Positions 58,488 through 64,000 of a DNA stretch of 64,000 bases are shown here, in pieces. The notes under the pieces are model-generated. The model had not been told where the DNA came from. It saw only the letters and a list, made by a program, of their open reading frames with translations, and did no database searches. The stretch lies in assembly GCF_014698235.1 (NCBI RefSeq), contig NZ_JACJSP010000005.1, forward strand, positions 1-64,000, read 5' to 3'. Source of the stretch: Limnothrix sp. FACHB-406 (lineage in GTDB: Bacteria > Cyanobacteriota > Cyanobacteriia > CACIAM-69d). Every line of letters begins with the position of its first letter. Position 1 is the stretch's first letter. A program made the translations under genes and the position numbers.

Positions 58488-58910
58488 TTATCCTTCTCGG
58501 CGCAGGTTGCGATATTGATAAAACACAAACGCATCAAATAAAACGCAAACAAAGCTACAGGCCAACCCAATGACCAACGTGCCTTGAATGGGGGAGCCAT
58601 TACCAAAAACAGTTAAAAATAAAATGATGTGCTGCAATGTTGTGGCCGCAATCATATTCAAAACCGGCACGTAAACCCAAACCCCGATCGCCAGCAGCAA
58701 AATGCCCAAACCCGCCACGGGAATCAGAAAACCCAAGCTGGCGGCCAAAATTAAGGACTGCAATAGATCAATCAGCATTGTGTTTACGGAACTCAGGCGA
58801 TCGCGCACCATTTGGCTATCAATGACCAATCCGGGACAACGCCCCGATCGCCCCCCGATCGCCCCCAAAACCTGTGCAATTTGTTGATACATTTCCACCC
58901 ATCCTTGCAT
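58488..58910 (-). CDS. Small integral membrane protein, function unknown
   Basis: Up to 140 aa; starts at 58910, 58811 or 58778 are possible. From the ATG at 58778 it reads MLIDLLQSLILAASLGFLI and gives three membrane helices (LIPVAGLGILLLAIGVWVYV, LQHIILFLTVFGN, LVIGLACSFVCVLFDAFVF). It ends with a basic cytoplasmic tail YQYRNLRREG. No family name known to me. The N-terminal extension (QQIAQVLGAIGGRSGRCPG) looks less protein-like. Confidence 0.6.
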   Translation of the reverse strand: MQGWVEMYQQIAQVLGAIGGRSGRCPGLVIDSQMVRDRLSSVNTMLIDLLQSLILAASLGFLIPVAGLGILLLAIGVWVYVPVLNMIAATTLQHIILFLTVFGNGSPIQGTLVIGLACSFVCVLFDAFVFYQYRNLRREG

Positions 58911-59808
58911 CGCCCCAATCCTCCCCGCTAAAACTTTCCCTGAGGCGATCGCTCCATAGTCTCAGCATTCACCCTGAAGCCGCATCACTGGTCTTGGCAC
59001 ACTTTCCAATCCAACACCAACTCCACTCAGCGATTGAAATCGGGGTTATTGGGCTGTTTGTTCCCTGACGATTGAGCTATGGCCGTGGGGCCGATCGCGT
59101 TTGTTGATTTTGTTGATGTTGATCCAGTTGATGTTGAGCCATCGGAGCGCTGGCTAAGGGTCTCCTGGGGTTGGAGCAGAATTTTCAGTCCGGTTTAAAA
59201 ATGCACCCGATCGGGCAGTGAGTGATGAGGATGATTGCCTCGCTAGCTATGCCCCGTTGCTCTGCCCATCAATATACTTCCAGAATACGAATTGATTTTA
59301 GGGCTTTCCGTTGAAACACCGGTTTTGTCAAAAATCTTCAATATCAGACCTAATTAGACTCAAAAGGATGACGAATTATCAAATAACGATGTGAAAATAC
59401 GATAAAAAATCATTACGCTTTTCCTGCTTTTGCATCATAGTTGACAATTGCCTTGTTTCCGTTTGCCTTGATTTGTTTCTAATCATGTTTCTAATCGTGT
59501 TTTGAGTCACGACTGTTGAGTCGCAACCATTGATCAGTGACGATTAATGAATGACTTTGTATGAATCATGCAGTGATTTTCTGTAGATTCTTTATGGATT
59601 TTTAAATTTTTATGAACCACTAATTTGGCAAACATCAGAAATCGCCCAGACCTACAACGAGGTCATGGGCGATCCGAGGAACTAGAACGAGTTAATGGAC
59701 GCGAGCAAGAACTCCAGCACCAAGTAACAACTGTTTAGAAACTGGTTGAATCAAAGAATGCAAACCAGCTCAAAACGGACATGAGATTGGCGCAAGATTA
59801 GCTTGCCC
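58911..59808. other. Long AT-rich non-coding region with one hairpin
   Basis: About 900 bases without a supported gene. At 59641-59674, ATCGCCCA gACCT ... AGGT ca TGGGCGAT forms a strong hairpin without a T-run. The region 59330-59640 is AT-rich, with repeats such as gtttctaatc (59475-59500). Confidence 0.5.
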
Positions 59809-61179
59809 TTAAGACAGCCACTCTAACTTGGCTTCTTCCTTGCTGTTGGTGTTGCGGGCGGGCGTTTGGCGCTCGAACTTCATGTGAATCGATCGCGTCT
59901 GTTCGCCATCGGCCGCCACCGCCATGATCGGATAATCGATCATGCCGTCTTGGAAGGACATCTGGAAGCGGAATGTCCCATCGGGATTCAGTTTGATCGG
60001 TTGTCCGCCGATCGTCACCGTGGCATCGGGTTCCGTGGCTCCGTAAACAATCAGTTCCGCATCGGCCACCAGCCAGAATTGACGCGGGCGGATGGGCGGC
60101 ATCGAAGCCCCAAACCCAATCCCGGACATCATCATGCCCACACCGGACATGCCCATCCCCGAGGCCGACAGGGCCCCCGGCAGACCCGGCGCACCCACTG
60201 CACCAGCCCACATGCCCACGCCCGAGGGGAAGACATAGGAGCTGATGGCTTGCTCGCCCAGGTGCTGGATTGAGCCTGCGGGAACGGAACCGGGCACATG
60301 CTGCATGGAACCAAAGAGGGAACCGGCCACGCGCATGGCTTCGACTCCGGCGGCCATTCCAAACACCTGTTGGTAAATGGCGTTTTCGGCGGCTTGGGCG
60401 GCTTTTTGGGCGGGAGGAATCAGGGTGGCCACGGTGGTGCCGCGCAGATCCTGTTCCCAATCAACGGTTACAAATACGTCTTCGATCCAGTCGGAGGGAT
60501 ACACGGGCGGAATCCGAACCGGGGCCGATCGCGCCAGCACGAGCCACCGGCCGTCGCCGCAGCGGTAACCAATTTCGATCGCGTAGTCCCGATCGCTGAT
60601 CGGAATGGGCAAGTACCATTCCCGAGCCAATTCATCGCAGGGGAACTCTTGAACCGTGTGGGCCCGTTGGACACTCAAGTCCAAATCGGTCACGTCATAA
60701 ACCCGTAACGCAAGCTGAAGACCCCCTTGGGCCCGCAACTCAGCTTTGTGCTCATTGGGAATGTCCCAATAGGTGTAGGCCCATTGGGGATCGCGAGGCA
60801 ACAGAAGAATCCGACTTTCGCCATAGCCACCGGGCAGGTCGGGCAATCCTTCATCAACACCGGAGAGAGTTTCCGGATCCAAAATCAGCTCTTCGGAGAG
60901 GTCGGCGAGGTTGTTCGGTTGTCCGAGGTCGAATTTTGCAGCTTCCACAGCTTCTTGGGCCTCAATGGTACGAACGGGAATAACTTGGGCGATGGCTGGC
61001 GGGGCGGTGGGTGGCGTAGGGCTAGATGCCGGCAGACCAGCCGATTTGGTCTGAATGGAGGCCAAAAGCTGATCTTTCCGCATTCGGCTATAGCGCGAGA
61101 TACCTAACTCGCTGGCAACACGGCGCAGTTGGCGCAGTGTCATTTCCTCTAGGGGTGGACGTTCTTTGGGCGCGCTCAT
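59809..61179 (-). CDS. DUF4912 protein with Rho N-terminal-like domain
   Basis: 456 aa from the ATG at 61179. Residues 12-46 (MTLRQLRRVASELGISRYSRMRKDQLLASI) match the Rho termination factor N-terminal / SAP-like fold. DUF4912 covers about 110-240: SRILLLPRDPQWAYTYWDIPNEHKAELRAQGG, LALRVYDVTDLD, EWYLPIPISDRDYAIEIGYR. A Gly/Met/Pro-rich low-complexity segment follows (about 300-350), then a short beta-rich domain (VTIGGQPIKLNPDGTFRFQMSF) and a basic end. The role is unknown; a nucleic-acid-binding regulatory protein is inferred from the N-terminus. Confidence 0.82.
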   Translation of the reverse strand: MSAPKERPPLEEMTLRQLRRVASELGISRYSRMRKDQLLASIQTKSAGLPASSPTPPTAPPAIAQVIPVRTIEAQEAVEAAKFDLGQPNNLADLSEELILDPETLSGVDEGLPDLPGGYGESRILLLPRDPQWAYTYWDIPNEHKAELRAQGGLQLALRVYDVTDLDLSVQRAHTVQEFPCDELAREWYLPIPISDRDYAIEIGYRCGDGRWLVLARSAPVRIPPVYPSDWIEDVFVTVDWEQDLRGTTVATLIPPAQKAAQAAENAIYQQVFGMAAGVEAMRVAGSLFGSMQHVPGSVPAGSIQHLGEQAISSYVFPSGVGMWAGAVGAPGLPGALSASGMGMSGVGMMMSGIGFGASMPPIRPRQFWLVADAELIVYGATEPDATVTIGGQPIKLNPDGTFRFQMSFQDGMIDYPIMAVAADGEQTRSIHMKFERQTPARNTNSKEEAKLEWLS

Positions 61180-61441
61180 CAACTCGAAAGCTCCTCAGCG
61201 TATAGGGCAGGCCATCAAAGGGCGATCGCACGTCAATAGCAGCAATGATGCCTTGGGCACGGTTTGGGATGGGCGATCCCAATCTCAGCTCTTGATGGCC
61301 GTTATCCTACTGAACTCGATCCCCACCCGTCGAGGGCGATCAAGCTTAATGTCAAAATTTCATGACATATTGATCCGGATGTGCAAAACCCACTTCAGAA
61401 AATGTCAGGTTTTCTTGACTTATCCGAATTGAGAAGGGGCC

Positions 61442-63733
61442 CTACGCGATCGGGTCAGCGGCTGGCTGCCCCACCGGCAACCGCAGCCGAAACGTGGTTC
61501 CCTTCCCCAGGGTCGATTCACAGTTGATTTGGCCCCCGTGGCGATCGACCACGATTTGATAGGCGATCGCTAGCCCTAGGCCGGTTCCCTTGCCCACCGG
61601 CTTGGTGGTGAAGAAGGGATCAAACAACCGATGGCGAATGGTTTCGGAAATGCCGATGCCATTGTCTTGGATGACCAATTCCGCTTGGGGGCCCTGGTCG
61701 GTTTTCAGGGCCACCGTTTGCAGGGTGATGGTGGGTGTCCACCGGGCAGTTTCTCCTGAGCTTTGTTGAGCCATCTGCTGCTGCCAGGCCTGATCGAGGG
61801 CCTCGATCGCGTTGCTGAGGAGATTGATGAATACCTGGTTGAGCTGCCCGGGATAGCACCAAACGGGCTGTAGGTCGCCATATTGCTTAACGATGCGAAT
61901 TTCTGGGCGATCGCTATACCGCTTTAGGCGATGGGACAACATTAGCAACGTGCTGTCGAGACCATCGTGCAAACTCACGGGTTTGAGATCTACCTGATCT
62001 AAACGTGAGAAATTACGCAAGCCCTGCACGATTTCCTGAATCCGTCGAGTCCCTTCCTCCATGGATTGGATCAGGTTCGGCAAGTCATCCAGCACAAAGG
62101 TTAATTCCTCGGTGTCGATGGTGGCATTGGCTGCCGGGTCGATCGCCCCTGATCCCGCCCCAGATTGCGTGAGTCCCAACAGGGTTAAACAATCCGTGAG
62201 TTCTTCAATGTATTGCCGCAATACCCCCAAGTTGCCATGGATAAATGCAACGGGATTATTGATTTCGTGGGCAATGCCCGCCACCATTTGCCCCAAGCTG
62301 GACATCTTTTCAGTTTGAATCAGTTGGGCTTGGGCACTTTTGAGATCCTCAAGGGCCTGGGCTAAATCGGCCGTTCTTGTGGTCACCCGACTTTCTAGGG
62401 TTTGATTGGCGGATTCCAGAGCGATCAGGGAATTGCGGAGGTGGTCGGCCATGCGGTTAAAGGCCTGGGCCAGCTCATCCAATTCGCGAATATCAAAGGT
62501 TTCCGCTCGGTGATTAAGCTGACCGGCCGCCAACTGGCCAGCCGCTCCGGCCAGAGACTGCACGGGCCGCCCCAAACGACGCGCCATCACCAGGCCCAGA
62601 AACACAGCCAGGACGATCACCAAACCGCAGAGCAGGGTTGTGACGCGGCGATTTGCCTCAATTTGCCCCATAAAGGCCGATCGAGGCACAGTGGCCACAA
62701 TCACCCAATCGAGGCCATCGGAATCCCGCCAAGGGGAAGTCCAGAGGAGATAGGTTTGGTGATCGACCTGGAAGGTTTCTGACAGGGGACTAACCACGGC
62801 CCCCAAACCGCCTTTTTGATTCAAATGATCGAAAGCGGCGACCAATCGTAGATCATTGCTGGTGCGGGCAGTGATCCGCTCCAGGGTTGATCCCTGTTCG
62901 GACGTTTTGAGCACAAACAGGGGTTGCTCGTTGCTGCTGGCCACCAAGTTTCCGTTCCGCTCCAGAATGGTGATGGTTAATTCTGGGTGAACGTTCAACT
63001 CCTTGAGCATGGCGCTGATGCGGGCCAACAACAGGTCAACCCCGATCGCCCCGATCGGTTGGCCACGGCGATCACGAAAGGGAACGGCGTAGTTAATTGA
63101 CACAAACTCTGGGGTGCTATCCCAAGCGTAAATGGCACTCCAGCCAGGACGGTTGCGCCGAATGGCCGCCTGATACCAGGGTTCTTTGCGGTGGTCATAG
63201 GAATACACCCCCAGCCGTTGCTGGCGACGACCTAGCCGATCGGCCCGATATTCCTCATAGCGCCAACCCAAGGCGGCCGATCGCTCCCCCACAATCAGCC
63301 CATCCCGCCCCACACCGGAGCCTGCAAACTCCCCCGTGGCTAAGCCGAAGTTGATGTAGCTGGCATCGAAGGCCTGGCGTAATTGCCAGCTATATTGCCC
63401 CACCTGTTGCAAATTCTGGGGAGAGACCAACTCCGAGTTGAGGGCCATCAGAAACAGCCGGGTGGCCCGCTTGGGTTGCTCAAAGTATTGGGCTAGGCCA
63501 CCACGAATCCGTTCCCGGAGTTGCAGGTGCAGGCGATCGGACAGCTCTTGGACCGATTGCTCTCCCGCCCACAGGGACAGGGCCCCGGCCACCACCACCG
63601 CCGCACAGGAAAGGCTCACAAACGGAAACGTTAACACCCAAGCCAGCGATCGCCGCTTGGCCCGGGCAGAAATATCGGGAGGGCGAAAATAAGGCTCCAT
63701 GGAATTGGGGGTTGTGGGGACTTTCGCAATCAT
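61442..63733 (-). CDS. Sensor histidine kinase with Cache domain and HAMP
   Basis: 763 aa from the ATG at 63733; an upstream TTG at 63796 is less likely. TM1 about 30-55, then an extracytoplasmic dCache-type domain (PWYQAAIRRNRPGWSAIYAW, SINYAVPFRDRRGQPIGAIGVDL), TM2 about 368-390, HAMP (GRPVQSLAGAAGQLAAGQLN), a coiled coil (ALESANQTLESRVTTRTADL), HisKA (GQMVAGIAHEINNPVAF with phospho-accepting His) and HATPase (NQVFINLLSNAIEALD, IQDNGIGISE, TKPVGKGTGLGLAIAY). Membrane sensor of a small ligand; no response regulator is adjacent. Confidence 0.93.
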   Translation of the reverse strand: MIAKVPTTPNSMEPYFRPPDISARAKRRSLAWVLTFPFVSLSCAAVVVAGALSLWAGEQSVQELSDRLHLQLRERIRGGLAQYFEQPKRATRLFLMALNSELVSPQNLQQVGQYSWQLRQAFDASYINFGLATGEFAGSGVGRDGLIVGERSAALGWRYEEYRADRLGRRQQRLGVYSYDHRKEPWYQAAIRRNRPGWSAIYAWDSTPEFVSINYAVPFRDRRGQPIGAIGVDLLLARISAMLKELNVHPELTITILERNGNLVASSNEQPLFVLKTSEQGSTLERITARTSNDLRLVAAFDHLNQKGGLGAVVSPLSETFQVDHQTYLLWTSPWRDSDGLDWVIVATVPRSAFMGQIEANRRVTTLLCGLVIVLAVFLGLVMARRLGRPVQSLAGAAGQLAAGQLNHRAETFDIRELDELAQAFNRMADHLRNSLIALESANQTLESRVTTRTADLAQALEDLKSAQAQLIQTEKMSSLGQMVAGIAHEINNPVAFIHGNLGVLRQYIEELTDCLTLLGLTQSGAGSGAIDPAANATIDTEELTFVLDDLPNLIQSMEEGTRRIQEIVQGLRNFSRLDQVDLKPVSLHDGLDSTLLMLSHRLKRYSDRPEIRIVKQYGDLQPVWCYPGQLNQVFINLLSNAIEALDQAWQQQMAQQSSGETARWTPTITLQTVALKTDQGPQAELVIQDNGIGISETIRHRLFDPFFTTKPVGKGTGLGLAIAYQIVVDRHGGQINCESTLGKGTTFRLRLPVGQPAADPIA

Positions 63734-63796
63734 TGGCTCAAAGTTGGGTCTAGACGGCGATGCTTCCCCGGCGACAGCGGTTAAATCAAGGGGCAA

Positions 63797-64000
63797 TTTT
63801 GCAATTGCTTGAAACGCCTAACGCCAAGCGATCAACAAGCAATCAACAAGCAATCAACAAGCGATCAGCAAGTGATCAACAAGCGATCAGAGGCGTGGCG
63901 CTAGACCCCGCTGCCCCGTGGGCCATGCGGGGAGTTGAACTCACGCGCCCGATCGATGGAGGTCAGACGGGTGGGTGAATTCTCTTCGTTATGATTGCCA
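63797..64000. other. Window end: 11-bp tandem repeats upstream of the histidine kinase
   Basis: From 63823 to about 63890 the unit aagcgatcaac / aagcaatcaac occurs six times in tandem, mostly 11 bp with single-base changes. 11 bp is close to one helical turn. The remainder up to the window edge is unresolved; no gene is supported. Confidence 0.7.

Noticed and set aside
63823-63890. Regularly repeated units that might suggest a CRISPR array
   Set aside because: The units are 11 bp and directly adjacent, without spacers; no cas genes are nearby.
63920-63960. ggggagttgaactcacgcgc, which looks like part of a minus-strand tRNA T arm
   Set aside because: The stem bases on the two sides of the loop do not pair and no acceptor or anticodon arm could be built.

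Overview
The window is a piece of a cyanobacterial chromosome. It carries photosystem II genes (psbV, psbK and a Psb34-like gene), the petC-petA pair of the cytochrome b6f complex, a probable NblR regulator, Tic22-like proteins and menG, and it is full of the HIP1 octamer GCGATCGC and its GATCG core. The base composition is moderately GC-rich. No rRNA, prophage or CRISPR array was seen. I do not name a genus.

Layout. 0.1-4 kb: a Ser/Thr kinase-like gene (-) and a large STAND-type signalling NTPase (+). 4.5-10 kb: mostly minus-strand housekeeping genes (a small basic protein, cca, a DUF948 and a YtxH-like protein, psbV, accD), with a possible IS200/IS605 relic between psbV and accD. 11-19 kb: a divergent squalene/phytoene-synthase-like protein, pilD with a small coupled gene, a YkgJ-type cysteine-cluster protein, tRNA-Gln, a GPH-type transporter, an AroH-type chorismate mutase, a cyclophilin fused to RTX repeats, a PPC-domain secreted protein and tRNA-Phe. 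20-30 kb: rnhA, queG, a HAD phosphatase, a second cyclophilin, nblR, thiG, psb34, tyrA, menG, DUF3067 and petC-petA. 30-42 kb: two tandem Tic22-like genes, poorly coding stretches with candidate small RNAs, a DICT/HD sensor protein, a pentapeptide-repeat protein, murF, DUF2752, rpsU, a DMT transporter and a coiled-coil membrane protein.

42.5-48.7 kb is the accessory part. It holds two overlapping genes for membrane-anchored P-loop ATPases, an XisH/XisI pair between perfect 21-bp direct repeats and next to a miniature inverted-repeat element, an HNH nuclease translationally coupled to a small helical partner, and an orphan MNT nucleotidyltransferase. This is the best place to look for an uncharacterised system. 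48.8-64 kb returns to core genes: an ABC-F ATPase, glcD, an HtrA protease, a NrtS-like transporter, a phasin-like protein, glmU, a small conserved protein, psbK, a DUF4912 protein and a large Cache-HAMP histidine kinase.

Other structure worth noting: miniature elements of at least three families (4.1/23.7 kb, 27.1 kb, 46.4 kb), many short tandem repeats, an 11-bp perfect inverted repeat that would fold over the psb34 start codon, and a three-arm repeat at 42.56 kb that can form two mutually exclusive hairpins.
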